NCBI RefSeq assembly: GCF_900100705.1
Contig: NZ_FNCH01000013.1
Coordinates: forward strand, 62,001 to 126,000
DNA from: Pedobacter terrae
GTDB taxonomy: Bacteria > Bacteroidota > Bacteroidia > Sphingobacteriales > Sphingobacteriaceae
DNA: 64,000 nucleotides
Direction of reading: 5' to 3'
Part shown: piece by piece, positions 40,812-49,850 of the stretch
Numbering within the stretch: position 1 is the stretch's first letter
Layout of the letters: each line of letters starts with the position of its first letter
Translations under genes and position numbers: made by a program
The notes under the pieces: generated by a model
The model's input: only the letters and a program-made list of their open reading frames with translations
Database searches by the model: none
What the model was told of the DNA's origin: nothing

Positions 40812-42758
40812 TTACTCTGCTTGTGCCAGCTTACTATGCCTGTAACCATAGGCAAAATAAACCACTAAGCCCACTACCAGCCAGATACCGAAACCGATCC
40901 AGTTTGAGATGCCAAGTTCACACATCATATATAAACAGCTAATCAAGCCCAAAACCGGAATCAACGATAGATTTTTGGTGATGCAATAGTAGGTAATCAC
41001 CACACAGATGATCAGGAAAATCCACATAGGGATTTTGTGTTTAAATAAACCCCAGCCACTTTCATATTTCTTTTCTACCGGTACTTTTGAAGCCGAAATA
41101 AATTGTTCATAACGGTCAGCAGGTAATGCACTGAGGTAAGATTCTGCATCTACTTTCTCGGTCAATACAATTTGAGGGGCAGCATTTTTAACAATTTCTT
41201 CTTTAACAATTTTCAGTTCATCGCCACTTAAAGAGGTAACAAAAGTTACCGTTTGGATGGTTTTAGGTGAATTGAAAAAGAATGCTTTGGTTTCTTTTCC
41301 GTACTTTGTAAATGCGAAAATTAAGGCGCCGATTAAAATAACCGGAACAATAAACTTACTGTTTACGTAAGGTATTTTGAATTTTCCACGTTGTACATCA
41401 GGCCTGTTCTGTAGTACTAAAACCCCTGCACAAACCAATACGAACGCGAAAAGTGTTCCGATAGAACAAAGATCGGTAACGATGGTCAGGTTCATAAACA
41501 GTGATGGTACAGCCACTACAAAACCTACCACAATTGTAGCAAATGAAGGTGTTTTATATTTCGGGTGGATTTTAGAAAAAGATTTTGGTAATAATCCGTC
41601 TCTGCTCATGCTCATCCAGATCCGGGGTTGACCCATCTGAAATACTAAAAGTACACTGGCCATTGCAAATACCGCACTTACGGCGATAATACCACTCATT
41701 AATTTTAAGTTAATCTGATCAAAAACGAATGCTAACGGATCGCCAACGGCTAAGGTGTCTGATTTAACAATACCGGTTAAAACCAATGCAATAGCTACAT
41801 AAAGGATGGTACAGATAATTATTGCCCACATCATTCCGCGGGGTAAATCGCGTTGCGGATTTTTACATTCTTCAGCCGTTGTAGAAATGGCATCGAAACC
41901 GATATAGGCAAAAAATACAGCAGAAACGCCCTTTAAAACACCAGAAACTCCGTTAGGTGCAAACGGATCCCAGTTTTTTGTATCTACATAAAATATACCT
42001 ACCGCTAATACCAACAGAATTACTGCAAGCTTAACCACCACCATGGCATTACTGGCATTACGGCTCTCTTTCATGCCGCGGTAGATTAACCAGGTAATTA
42101 AAATGATAATGCCTAGGGCAGGAATATCTGCAACAATGTGAAAACTACCAATGGTTGGGGCGGTGAGCCATGCATTATTAGCCAAAGCTGTGGCCGAATC
42201 TAAATCTGCAAGGTTTTTGCCAGCCGCTAAAAGGGCTTCAGCATGTTTATGTCCGTTGTAAGCACTTAAATAATCCATTGTCATCCAGTCGGGTACATGG
42301 ATGCCATCTATGCCGAGGGGAGGTATTTTGATCGTGGAGAGCAATCCGGTAAAATAATCAGACCAGGATATGGCCACCGTAATATTACCAATAGAATATT
42401 CCATAATGAGCGACCATCCAATAATCCAGGCCACCAATTCGCCAAAGGCTACATAAGAATAAGTGTAAGCACTACCCGAAACCGGTACCATTGAGGCAAA
42501 CTCTGCATAAGCAAAGGCTGCAAAACTACAGGCTACCGCTGTAAAAATAAATAAAAAGATTACCGCCGGACCACCATCTGCACTTGCCTTGCCAATCGTA
42601 CTAAAAATGCCGGCTCCAATAATTGCTGCAATTCCAAAAGCTGTTAAATCGCGTACACCGAGTGTTTTATGTAATGTATTTTCGTGATCGCCATAGCCTT
42701 TTGCTGCATCTTGTAATATCTTGGAAATAGATTTCTTTCTGAATAGCTTTTCGAACAT
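40812..42758 (-). CDS. APC-family amino acid permease with inserted soluble segment
   Basis: This 648-residue protein is an APC-superfamily transporter of the cationic amino acid transporter (CAT/YfnA) type: LGVRDLTAFGIAAIIGAGIF at 33-52, FAEFASMVPVSGSAYTYSYV near 86-105 and FFAYIGFDAISTTAEEC near 288-304. About 12 segments are present. Between the later segments (about 490-570) lies an unusual hydrophilic stretch of about 80 residues (TSLSGDELKIVKEEIVKNAA ... SYLSALPADRYEQFI). It lies 11 bp upstream of the RAYT gene on the same strand. The substrate is unknown. Confidence 0.9.
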   Translation of the reverse strand: MFEKLFRKKSISKILQDAAKGYGDHENTLHKTLGVRDLTAFGIAAIIGAGIFSTIGKASADGGPAVIFLFIFTAVACSFAAFAYAEFASMVPVSGSAYTYSYVAFGELVAWIIGWSLIMEYSIGNITVAISWSDYFTGLLSTIKIPPLGIDGIHVPDWMTMDYLSAYNGHKHAEALLAAGKNLADLDSATALANNAWLTAPTIGSFHIVADIPALGIIILITWLIYRGMKESRNASNAMVVVKLAVILLVLAVGIFYVDTKNWDPFAPNGVSGVLKGVSAVFFAYIGFDAISTTAEECKNPQRDLPRGMMWAIIICTILYVAIALVLTGIVKSDTLAVGDPLAFVFDQINLKLMSGIIAVSAVFAMASVLLVFQMGQPRIWMSMSRDGLLPKSFSKIHPKYKTPSFATIVVGFVVAVPSLFMNLTIVTDLCSIGTLFAFVLVCAGVLVLQNRPDVQRGKFKIPYVNSKFIVPVILIGALIFAFTKYGKETKAFFFNSPKTIQTVTFVTSLSGDELKIVKEEIVKNAAPQIVLTEKVDAESYLSALPADRYEQFISASKVPVEKKYESGWGLFKHKIPMWIFLIICVVITYYCITKNLSLIPVLGLISCLYMMCELGISNWIGFGIWLVVGLVVYFAYGYRHSKLAQAE

Positions 42759-43009
42759 CTTTTATTTGCTTGTTTGTTCAAACTTATAAAAAGTTTGGTT
42801 AAAAACGTTTAAAGCAAGATATAATTTTCAATACACTATGTCATGAGTAGTAAAATGCCACAAAAAAGAAGCGTGATTATTAGATTAAAGTAAAAATTTA
42901 AAATTATTTGGCTTGAATAATCCTTTGTTTGATTGGCATAATTTTTCGGGTTGTGGAAGTCTTAATTTTGTTGCCAGTAACCAATCAGATAAATAATGGG
43001 AATAATTAG

Positions 43010-44272
43010 ATGTTTGATTGGAATATTTTTAAAGATAATAGTACCAAGATGAATGCAGATACAGCACAAATAAAATATATTAAAGAACGCCACCAGGGGC
43101 TGGCCACTATATTAGCCTTTGCTTTAATTCCGTTATCGGGTTTTGCTACCGATATTTATATTCCCTCCTTGCCAACAATGGCAGGTGAAATGCAGGTAAG
43201 CAGTGTTCAGGTCCAACTCACCTTAAGTATCTTTTTAATTAGCTATGGTGTTGCGCAACTTTTTATCGGGAGCGTGCTTGATAGCTTTGGCAGGTATAAG
43301 ATCTGTTTGTATTCGTTGCTGATTTTTGCAGCGGCAAGTATAGTTATTGCCACAACACATCAAATTTACCTGATTTATTTAATGCGCATTATCCACGGAC
43401 TTACGGTAGGCGCAATTGTGGTAGCCAAAAGAGCGTACTTTGTTGATCTTTTCGAAGGCAATCAGTTAAAACACTACCTTAGTCTGTTTTCCATCATTTG
43501 GTCGACCGGACCAATCGTAGCACCTTTTATTGGTGGTTATCTTCAAACGGTATTTGGTTGGGAATCAAATTTCTATTTTTTGGCAGGTTTTGCGCTTGTT
43601 TTTGCGGTGCTGGAGTTGTTATTCAGTGGCGAAACACTAAAACATTTTACCGCTTTTCAACTGAAAAAAATCACCGGTATTTATATCGAAATGATCAAAA
43701 CAACAAGCTTTACTTTGGGCATCGTGATGTTGGGCTTAGCCTATTGTATGGTGATGGTTTATAATATGACCGGTCCGTTTATTATTGAGCACCACTTTAA
43801 TTATTCGCCGGTTATTGCAGGATATAGTTCCTTATTTTTAGGCTTTGCGTGGATGGTTGGCGGCTTTATTGGCAAGGCCACCATTAACAAGCCCTTTTTT
43901 AAAAGATTAATGATCAATTCGTTGTCTCAGGTCGCTTTTGTCGTCTTGATGATGGTAAGCTTAAATTTTGTTTCTAATATCTGGTCGTTAATTTTCTTTG
44001 CCTTTTTGATCCATGTAGGAGCGGGTTTTACCTTTAATAATTACTTTACTTTTTGTCTGAGCAAATTCCCAAAAAATGCGGGCATTGCGGGCGGCTTAAC
44101 AGGAGGGATTACTTATGTGATTGTTTCTTTTTTGAGTTATGGCATCGTAAATCTGATTCCTGCCAAAGATGAACGTAACCTGAGTTATAGTTATCTAATC
44201 ATGATCGTGTTATCGGTTTTAGTGATGTTTGTGATTCTGAGGATTAGAAAAAAGGATATGGCAGAGGATTAA
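43010..44272 (+). CDS. MFS transporter of the Bcr/CflA drug-efflux type
   Basis: This 420-residue protein has 12 membrane segments and the MFS hallmarks of the Bcr/CflA group: LSGFATDIYIPSLPTMA at 42-58, a motif A-like LDSFGRYKI near 90-98, and LMRIIHGLTVGAIVVAKRAYF. It would export a hydrophobic compound with protons. ATG at 43049 gives a 407-residue protein that is equally compatible; the first is kept because of a TAATTTTG box at 42963-42970. It stands alone and is divergent from the permease gene. Confidence 0.85.
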   Translation: MFDWNIFKDNSTKMNADTAQIKYIKERHQGLATILAFALIPLSGFATDIYIPSLPTMAGEMQVSSVQVQLTLSIFLISYGVAQLFIGSVLDSFGRYKICLYSLLIFAAASIVIATTHQIYLIYLMRIIHGLTVGAIVVAKRAYFVDLFEGNQLKHYLSLFSIIWSTGPIVAPFIGGYLQTVFGWESNFYFLAGFALVFAVLELLFSGETLKHFTAFQLKKITGIYIEMIKTTSFTLGIVMLGLAYCMVMVYNMTGPFIIEHHFNYSPVIAGYSSLFLGFAWMVGGFIGKATINKPFFKRLMINSLSQVAFVVLMMVSLNFVSNIWSLIFFAFLIHVGAGFTFNNYFTFCLSKFPKNAGIAGGLTGGITYVIVSFLSYGIVNLIPAKDERNLSYSYLIMIVLSVLVMFVILRIRKKDMAED

Positions 44273-44637
44273 CTGTTTTTGCCTCAATGTGAAGTTGAAT
44301 GTTTTTTGGAGCGCAAAACCTGTGATGTATAGGTCAGGTCTGGTCCCGCTGTACATTGCAATCCTTTTGGAAAGTTTTGAATGAAAAGCAAATTTTCTGT
44401 TCCAAAAGGGATTTCCATTTCCATCGGGTCTATTTACTTTGGTACGGCGTATAAAACATTTATTTTGACTGCCGAAAAATATGATAGCCATTTATCTTCT
44501 GCTTAATTTCCGTGATTTCTGAGTTTCCGTGGCAGAAATTTAAATGAGATACTTGCGCTATCTTAATCAATTAAAATTAGGTTTTAGCGATACCGTAAGA
44601 TCAGATAAGTGACACGTAGCCTGATCGACGCGGCTAT
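44273..44637. other. Intergenic stretch with a conserved-looking hairpin element
   Basis: No gene is supported here; a 90-codon minus-strand frame runs across the end of the MFS gene and looks like a shadow. The centre holds the hairpin described at 44360-44413, within a stretch (ggtcccgctgtacattgca ... ccatcgggtcta) that resembles a non-coding sequence seen in many Bacteroidota. The last 100 bases show nothing recognisable. Confidence 0.5.
44360..44413. repeat. Imperfect inverted repeat in the intergenic element
   Basis: aatccttttggaa (44360-44372) faces ttccaaaagggatt (44400-44413), complementary except for one extra base, around a 27-nt AT-rich loop. It lies 88 bp beyond the MFS stop and might be a transcription end or a dispersed repeat. 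Confidence 0.5.
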
Positions 44638-45375
44638 TTATTTTATTTTCAAATAAGTACCTTCTAATGTCGCGTTGAATCCGAATTCGCAATCGTTTAA
44701 CTGATATGAGCCATCCTGCGAAATGACTAAAAAACCATTGTAGAATTTAACTTTGAATTTACATGATTTGTTTACCTGAATAATCAATTGGTTATTTTTT
44801 AAAATAGCCGTTCCAGATGCATCAGCAATGTTTCTTCCCGGATCACGGGTAACCGAACCAATATCATAACTGTAGGTATTACCGCTTACTTTTTTGATGG
44901 TGATACTTCCCTGGTAACCTTTTTCACCGTATTGATAAGCATATTCTCCTGCCAGTTGATCTGGTTTCAGCGGTGAAAATATTTCCTGCTTAAGATTTTG
45001 ATTGGTTTTAAGCGTTAATGTAATCGCATAACTGGTATCCGATTTGGTGGCATACCACTCGCCTTCCAACTTATTGTTTTTAAGCGTAGCATCAATAATC
45101 CCGCTAATATTTCCATCTCTTTCGAATTCATGCAGCGAATACTGATTTTGATTTTCTACCCGGCCAATAATTTTAATTGGCTGTTTCGATCTGGTATTTA
45201 AATATCTGATTTCTCCTAAAATGAGCTGGTTCGAAACAGAAATGTCTAATTCTACCGGAATTTTTTTATTTATGAAACCGCTTAATTTATATTTCTGTAC
45301 GGTATTATTTTGCTGTGCGTGGCAAATGCTTTTTGAAAATATTAAAATGATCAATATTGTTTTAAGGAAGCGCAT
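44638..45375 (-). CDS. Secreted protein of unknown function
   Basis: This 245-residue protein has a signal peptide (MRFLKTILIILIFSKSICHAQ). The remainder is a run of short beta strands: KYKLSGFINKKIPVELDISV, GEIRYLNTRSKQPIKIIGRV, SGIIDATLKNNKLEGEW and GSVTRDPGRNIADASGTAIL. This pattern resembles periplasmic beta-sandwich or lipocalin-like proteins, but no family is recognised. It follows the M3 peptidase on the same strand beyond that gene's terminator. Confidence 0.6.
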   Translation of the reverse strand: MRFLKTILIILIFSKSICHAQQNNTVQKYKLSGFINKKIPVELDISVSNQLILGEIRYLNTRSKQPIKIIGRVENQNQYSLHEFERDGNISGIIDATLKNNKLEGEWYATKSDTSYAITLTLKTNQNLKQEIFSPLKPDQLAGEYAYQYGEKGYQGSITIKKVSGNTYSYDIGSVTRDPGRNIADASGTAILKNNQLIIQVNKSCKFKVKFYNGFLVISQDGSYQLNDCEFGFNATLEGTYLKIK

Positions 45376-45401
45376 AAGAATACTTTTTTATAAAAATAAA
45401 A

Positions 45402-45427
45402 AAGTCGCGGAGACTAACCCGCGACTT
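45402..45427 (-). terminator. Terminator of the M3 peptidase gene
   Basis: aagtcgcgg (45402-45410) and ccgcgactt (45419-45427) pair perfectly over an 8-nt loop, and the minus strand continues with a T-rich run (tttttatttttat). It lies 17 bp after the stop. Confidence 0.82.
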
Positions 45428-45443
45428 GAATAAATATATCTCA

Positions 45444-47147
45444 TTATCCTAATTTCTCTAACTCATCTTTAACAAAACTTGCCAGCTCTTGTACATATTC
45501 GGCACTGAAATCAAATTTAATTCCCGCGGTTTCATAAATCTCGTTCATCGGTTTGGTATAACCCAAAGCAAGTGCAGCTAAATATTGTTCTAAAGCCTTT
45601 TCAGGATTTTCTTTATAATTTTTCCAAACCGCAATAGCACCTAATTGTGCAATTGCATATTCGATGTAATAAAATGGAACTTCGAATAAATGCAGTTGTT
45701 TTTGCCATACATTTCCAAATTGCTGCTCTAAATCAGTCCAATCAGCAAAACCGGCACCAAAACGGTTATAAATCTGTTTAAAGGTTTCTTCGCGGTCAGC
45801 CGCGGTATGGTTAGGGTTGGTATAAATCCAATGTTGAAACTGATCAATTACGGCAACCCAGGGCAATGTTTTCAACACATCAGCCAATTGTTCTTTTTTA
45901 GCACGGTTTAAATCTTCTTCATTGTCGAAATAAACGTCCCAATTGTCCATGGAAATTAATTCCATACTCATTGATGCCAGTTCGGCTACTTCAGATGGAC
46001 AATGTTTAAAATCGTTTAGCTCTAAACTGGCGGTTAAAAAAGTATGGATGGCGTGGCCACCTTCGTGAACCATAGTTGTTAAATCGCGCAACGAATTGGC
46101 CGAATTCATAAAGATAAACGGAGCCCCTGTTTCAGCCAGTGGGTAGTTGTAACCGCCGGGCGCTTTACCTTTTCTACTTTCTACATCAAATAGATTATTG
46201 GCTTTCATGGTGGCCAATTTTGAGCCCAGTTTTTCATCAATGGCATTAAAGCATGCGATACTTTTATCAATCAGCTCTTCGCCATTGTTAAATGGTTTTA
46301 AGGCAGGTTTACCACTCACGCTTACTTCCAAATCCCAAGGCTTTAATACTTCTAAAGCTAAAGCTTCGCGGCGTTTTTCAGCTTGTTCTTTTAAAATAGG
46401 AACAATTTCCTTTTCAATCGCATTGGCAAAATCATAACAATCCTGTGGTGTATAATCAAAACGCCCCAAGGCCTGGAACATATAATCTCGATAGTTTTCA
46501 AAGCCAGCGTTCAAGGCAACCTGATTACGTAATCTGATTAGCTCATCAAACAAAATGTTTAAATCATCTTTATCAACCAAACGTCGTTGTTGGATTGTCT
46601 TCCACGCATTTTCGCGCACTTCACGGTTTAAATCTTTAATAAAAATAGAAGCTTGCTCCAAAGTATACTCCTGGCCATTTAGCTCAACACTCATAGCACC
46701 TGTAATGCTCTGATATTTCTGTTGTTTTACCTGAAGTTCGGTAAAAAGTTCAATGTTTTCTTCGCGGTAAAGTTCTAAGGCTTTTTTAATAGCGCGACTA
46801 TATACAAAGTATTTTTCTTTGTCTAGATCATCCATGAACGGACTTTCGACAAATTTTTTGTTCAATTCATTGGCCAGCGGAGAAATTTTTGGTTCAATTT
46901 CGGTCGCAAAATATTGGAAGTTTTTAACCAGCTCATCATTCGCCGTATCACAGCTCATTTTAATGTATCTCCAGGCAAAGTCTTCTTCCAAAGCAGCTTC
47001 CAGCTCCGAGCGGTCTTTTAACCATTGCTCTAATTCAACAGTGCTGTTTATTTCGCGGTTTTGCAGTTCAGTAAAAAGTGGTTCTAAATTTTCCCAGGTA
47101 ATGTTTAGTTCCTGTGGAATATATGTTCTAATTTTCTTGGTTATCAT
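45444..47147 (-). CDS. M3 family oligoendopeptidase (PepF-like)
   Basis: This 567-residue cytoplasmic zinc peptidase cuts short peptides. The zinc motif is His361-Glu-Gly-Gly-His365 (TTMVHEGGHAIHTF), with the third ligand Glu in CPSEVAELASMSMEL about 25 residues on. The C-terminal GFADWTDLEQQFG ... FEVPFYYIEYAIAQLGA region is typical of the oligoendopeptidase F branch. The length is normal. No signal peptide is present. It is alone in its transcription unit. Confidence 0.94.
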   Translation of the reverse strand: MITKKIRTYIPQELNITWENLEPLFTELQNREINSTVELEQWLKDRSELEAALEEDFAWRYIKMSCDTANDELVKNFQYFATEIEPKISPLANELNKKFVESPFMDDLDKEKYFVYSRAIKKALELYREENIELFTELQVKQQKYQSITGAMSVELNGQEYTLEQASIFIKDLNREVRENAWKTIQQRRLVDKDDLNILFDELIRLRNQVALNAGFENYRDYMFQALGRFDYTPQDCYDFANAIEKEIVPILKEQAEKRREALALEVLKPWDLEVSVSGKPALKPFNNGEELIDKSIACFNAIDEKLGSKLATMKANNLFDVESRKGKAPGGYNYPLAETGAPFIFMNSANSLRDLTTMVHEGGHAIHTFLTASLELNDFKHCPSEVAELASMSMELISMDNWDVYFDNEEDLNRAKKEQLADVLKTLPWVAVIDQFQHWIYTNPNHTAADREETFKQIYNRFGAGFADWTDLEQQFGNVWQKQLHLFEVPFYYIEYAIAQLGAIAVWKNYKENPEKALEQYLAALALGYTKPMNEIYETAGIKFDFSAEYVQELASFVKDELEKLG

Positions 47148-47242
47148 AATAGTTAATTATTGAATTAGAGAATGGTTGAAGGAGTGAATGGTTTATAGTG
47201 CAATGTTATATTCTCTCATTCAAAATTCAATCATTTATTCAT
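47148..47242. repeat. Short AT-rich word-repeat spacer
   Basis: The left half (gaattagagaatggttgaaggagtgaat) faces gttatattctctcattcaaaattcaatca on the right, with partial complementarity. It has the same style as the spacers at 48115 and 51493 and separates two minus-strand genes. Confidence 0.35.
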
Positions 47243-48100
47243 TTATTTATGTCTCAAATACGCATCTATTAAAAAGCATATTGCAAATACTACAGATGCA
47301 TAACCATTTAAGGTTTGAAATGCCCTGTTTACTTTGCTAATGTCATTCGGTTTTACAAGCAAATGCTGATAAATCAACATCGAACAGAAAAACACAATAC
47401 CTACGTAATAAACCCAACTAAAGGATGTAAAAAACACAGGCAAAATAACACAGGTAGCTGAAAGTATATGCAATAGCACCGAAACATTTAAAGCATTTTT
47501 AATGCCAAGAGCCGACGGGATGGAATGTAATTTTTCTTCACGATCAAATTCTTCGTCTTGCAAGGCATATATGATATCAAATCCACTTACCCATAATAAT
47601 ACGGTTAAGGAGTAGAGTACCGGTACTAAGGCAAAATGTCCGGTTACAGCGATGTAAGCACCAATAGGAGCGAGTGCCAGACCAAGACCCAATACGAGGT
47701 GACACAGCGCAGTAAAACGTTTGGTATAGCTGTAAAATAAAACCACAAATAGGGCAACTGGCGATAAATAGAAACAAAGCGGATTAATGAAATAGGTGGT
47801 AACAGCGAAAAGTACACAATTGGCAATAACAAAAATCAATGCTTCATTTGCTGAAACTTTACCTGCAGGGATATCGCGCATTTTGGTGCGCGGGTTCTTT
47901 GCATCAATATTCCGGTCGAGATAACGATTAAAAGCCATGGCTGCGTTTCTTGCAAAAACCATACAGAGCAAAACTAAAATGAGTTTATACCACGAAAATG
48001 GATTTTCTGTTGTAGTTACGCCTAAAAAGAAGCCGATCATGGCAAATGGCAGCGCAAAAACGGAGTGAGCGAATAATACGAGTGAAAAGTATTTTTTCAT
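47243..48100 (-). CDS. UbiA-family prenyltransferase (menaquinone-type)
   Basis: This 285-residue inner-membrane enzyme has about nine helices and both Asp-rich motifs: NRYLDRNID (N-x3-D-x3-D, near 58-66) and DIIYALQDEEFD (D-x2-Y-x3-D-x3-D, near 173-184). It belongs to the UbiA-like group used for menaquinone-type quinones, possibly in the futalosine route (MqnP) or as a MenA substitute. Since menG (ubiE) lies 1 kb away, a quinone role is consistent. The exact aromatic substrate is uncertain. Confidence 0.82.
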   Translation of the reverse strand: MKKYFSLVLFAHSVFALPFAMIGFFLGVTTTENPFSWYKLILVLLCMVFARNAAMAFNRYLDRNIDAKNPRTKMRDIPAGKVSANEALIFVIANCVLFAVTTYFINPLCFYLSPVALFVVLFYSYTKRFTALCHLVLGLGLALAPIGAYIAVTGHFALVPVLYSLTVLLWVSGFDIIYALQDEEFDREEKLHSIPSALGIKNALNVSVLLHILSATCVILPVFFTSFSWVYYVGIVFFCSMLIYQHLLVKPNDISKVNRAFQTLNGYASVVFAICFLIDAYLRHK

Positions 48101-48114
48101 TATTGGAAAGGGTT

Positions 48115-48330
48115 AACTGTATAAAGCGGTTAACTGGTTATTTAATGGTTAAATCGTTTGAATGTAACGGTTAATAGTTCATGGTTAAATGGTTCGTAGC
48201 TTAGATGGTTTAAAAAATCATTTGTTAATTCAAGCCCGAGGCATGCTATTAGACATTAAACTTAGGCTATCGGCTATGAACTATCAAACCATTGACCAAT
48301 AAACTAATGACTAATGAACTATTGATCCAG
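48115..48330. repeat. Self-complementary word-repeat spacer between the prenyltransferase and ysxC
   Basis: The first half carries many forms of ggttaact / ggttaa / ggttaaat (48112-48205). The second half carries complementary forms: aactatcaaaccattgaccaat, aactaatgactaatgaact, atccagttaa (48278-48334). About 70 bp of ordinary sequence lies between. The mix of words on one side and complements on the other would allow many alternative hairpins. Confidence 0.55.
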
Positions 48331-48954
48331 TTAAAACCTCTTATAATCTGTTGGTACAACAAAATCTTTATTCACCTCATAAATGAAATTTAAAACATCG
48401 TCTTTTCCGTTCCCTTTTTCGGCAGAAGTGATAAAGGTTGCCGGAATCTCTTCGAAAAATTCGCCGAGTTTCTTCTTAAAGGCCGCTACATTTTTTTGTG
48501 TGGTGGTCATTCCTTGTTTATCTGCTTTGGTAAAAATTAGCGAAAAAGGGATTTGTTTCTCGCCTAACCAATAGCAGAACTCAATATCAATTCCCTGAGG
48601 TTCTAAACGGCTGTCTATTAAAACAAAAACGCACTGTAAGCTTTCTCTTTTAGTGATGTAGGCACGGATAAATTTCTCCCACTTCTCTCTGCTGGTTTTA
48701 GAAACTTTCGCATATCCATAACCCGGTAAATCTACAATATACCAGGCTTCGTTAATTAAAAAGTGATTAATCAACTGTGTTTTTCCAGGGCGCTGAGAAG
48801 TTTTAGCCAATCCATGTTGATTAACGAGCATGTTGATCAGTGAAGATTTGCCCACATTAGAGCGGCCAATAAATGCGTATTCGGGCATAATTGGTGCCGG
48901 TAATGCCGAAATCTGTGTGTTGCTGCAAACAAATGTTGCCGTTTTGATAATCAT
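48331..48954 (-). CDS. ysxC: Ribosome biogenesis GTP-binding protein YsxC/EngB
   Basis: This 207-residue GTPase aids assembly of the large ribosomal subunit. G1 is GRSNVGKSS (30-38), G3 is DLPGYG and G4 is FTKADK. The length is usual. The ATG at 48954 lies 5 nt after a TACCTTTG box on the minus strand, so transcription may start at the start codon. It is divergent from ubiE across a 164-bp region filled with word repeats. Confidence 0.95.
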   Translation of the reverse strand: MIIKTATFVCSNTQISALPAPIMPEYAFIGRSNVGKSSLINMLVNQHGLAKTSQRPGKTQLINHFLINEAWYIVDLPGYGYAKVSKTSREKWEKFIRAYITKRESLQCVFVLIDSRLEPQGIDIEFCYWLGEKQIPFSLIFTKADKQGMTTTQKNVAAFKKKLGEFFEEIPATFITSAEKGNGKDDVLNFIYEVNKDFVVPTDYKRF

Positions 48955-48958
48955 AGTG

Positions 48959-48966
48959 CAAAGGTA
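48959..48966 (-). promoter_or_regulatory. Putative -7 box of ysxC (TACCTTTG)
   Basis: The minus strand reads TACCTTTG, 5 nt before the ysxC ATG. The -33 region falls in the ggaagtccgaagt word repeats and has no TTG. Confidence 0.5.
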
Positions 48967-48970
48967 GGGT

Positions 48971-49096
48971 TTTGAGTCCGAAGTCGGAAGTCCGAAGTCC
49001 GAAGTACAAATTCATATTTTTTAAATCTAATTTTTGACACTATGGTGAACACTTTGCCCCAAAGACTTCGGACTCCGGACTAAAGACTCCCGACTT
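48971..49096. repeat. Self-complementary aagtccga word repeat between ysxC and ubiE
   Basis: gagtccgaagtcggaagtcc, gaagtccgaag (48974-49004) faces gacttcggactccggact, aaagactcccgactt (49062-49095), with about 57 bp between them. The left words repeat in tandem and the right words are their complements. It lies between divergent promoters. Confidence 0.6.
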
Positions 49097-49101
49097 TTCT
49101 C

Positions 49102-49109
49102 TATCTTTG
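49102..49109 (+). promoter_or_regulatory. Putative -7 box of ubiE (TATCTTTG)
   Basis: TATCTTTG ends 10 nt before the ATG at 49119. It predicts a leader of only a few nucleotides. Confidence 0.5.
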
Positions 49110-49118
49110 CTCCATATC

Positions 49119-49850
49119 ATGAATCAGAATATTACCCCATACCAAGTAGAAGATGCAACTAAAAAAGAGCAGGTTGCAACCATGTTTAACAACATTTCTG
49201 GCACTTACGATTTTTTAAACCATTTTCTTTCTTTAGGGATTGATGTACTATGGCGTAAAAAAGCCATTAAAGAACTGGTTTCCATTCGCCCCCGAACTTT
49301 GCTTGATGTAGCTACAGGAACTGGCGATTTTGCCTTTGAAGCCATTAAAAAGCTTCATCCAGAAAGGGTAATTGGGGTTGATATTTCTGAAGGCATGTTG
49401 GAAGTGGCCAGGAAGAAAATTAACGCACGTAGTGTAAATGGAGTTTTTACGGTTCAGGTTGGAGATTCTGAGGGCCTGCATTTCGACAATGATACTTTTG
49501 ATGCCATTACCTGCGCATATGGGGTGCGTAACTTCGAAAACCTCGAAAAGGGTTTAGCTGATATGTACAGGGTATTAAAGCCTAATGGTAAAATGGTCAT
49601 TCTGGAATTTTCTAAACCAAAGGTTTTCCCGGTAAAACAATTGTATAGCTTTTATTTTAAACAGGTAACGCCGTTTTTTGGAAAACTCTTTTCCAAAGAT
49701 CATAGAGCCTATACTTATCTGCCAGAATCGGTAGCCGCTTTTCCAGACGGGAAAGATTTTACCAACCTGATGGAAAAAGTTGGATTTAAAAGTACCAAAC
49801 AAAGAATTTTAACGTTCGGAATAAGTTCGATATATGTAGGGACCAAATGA
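49119..49850 (+). CDS. ubiE: Demethylmenaquinone methyltransferase (UbiE/MenG)
   Basis: The protein has 243 residues from ATG at 49119; a TTG at 49107 lies inside the -7 box and is rejected. It is a class I SAM-dependent methyltransferase: LLDVATGTGDFAFEA (SAM-binding), FDAITCAYGVRNFENLEKGL and PNGKMVILEFSKP. In a menaquinone-using bacterium it makes the final C-methylation of demethylmenaquinone. Its stop overlaps the start of porT by 4 bp (ATGA), implying coupled translation. Confidence 0.95.
   Translation: MNQNITPYQVEDATKKEQVATMFNNISGTYDFLNHFLSLGIDVLWRKKAIKELVSIRPRTLLDVATGTGDFAFEAIKKLHPERVIGVDISEGMLEVARKKINARSVNGVFTVQVGDSEGLHFDNDTFDAITCAYGVRNFENLEKGLADMYRVLKPNGKMVILEFSKPKVFPVKQLYSFYFKQVTPFFGKLFSKDHRAYTYLPESVAAFPDGKDFTNLMEKVGFKSTKQRILTFGISSIYVGTK

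Noticed and set aside
44219..44491. Minus-strand open frame of 90 codons
   Set aside because: It overlaps the end of the MFS gene and the intergenic hairpin; nothing supports translation.
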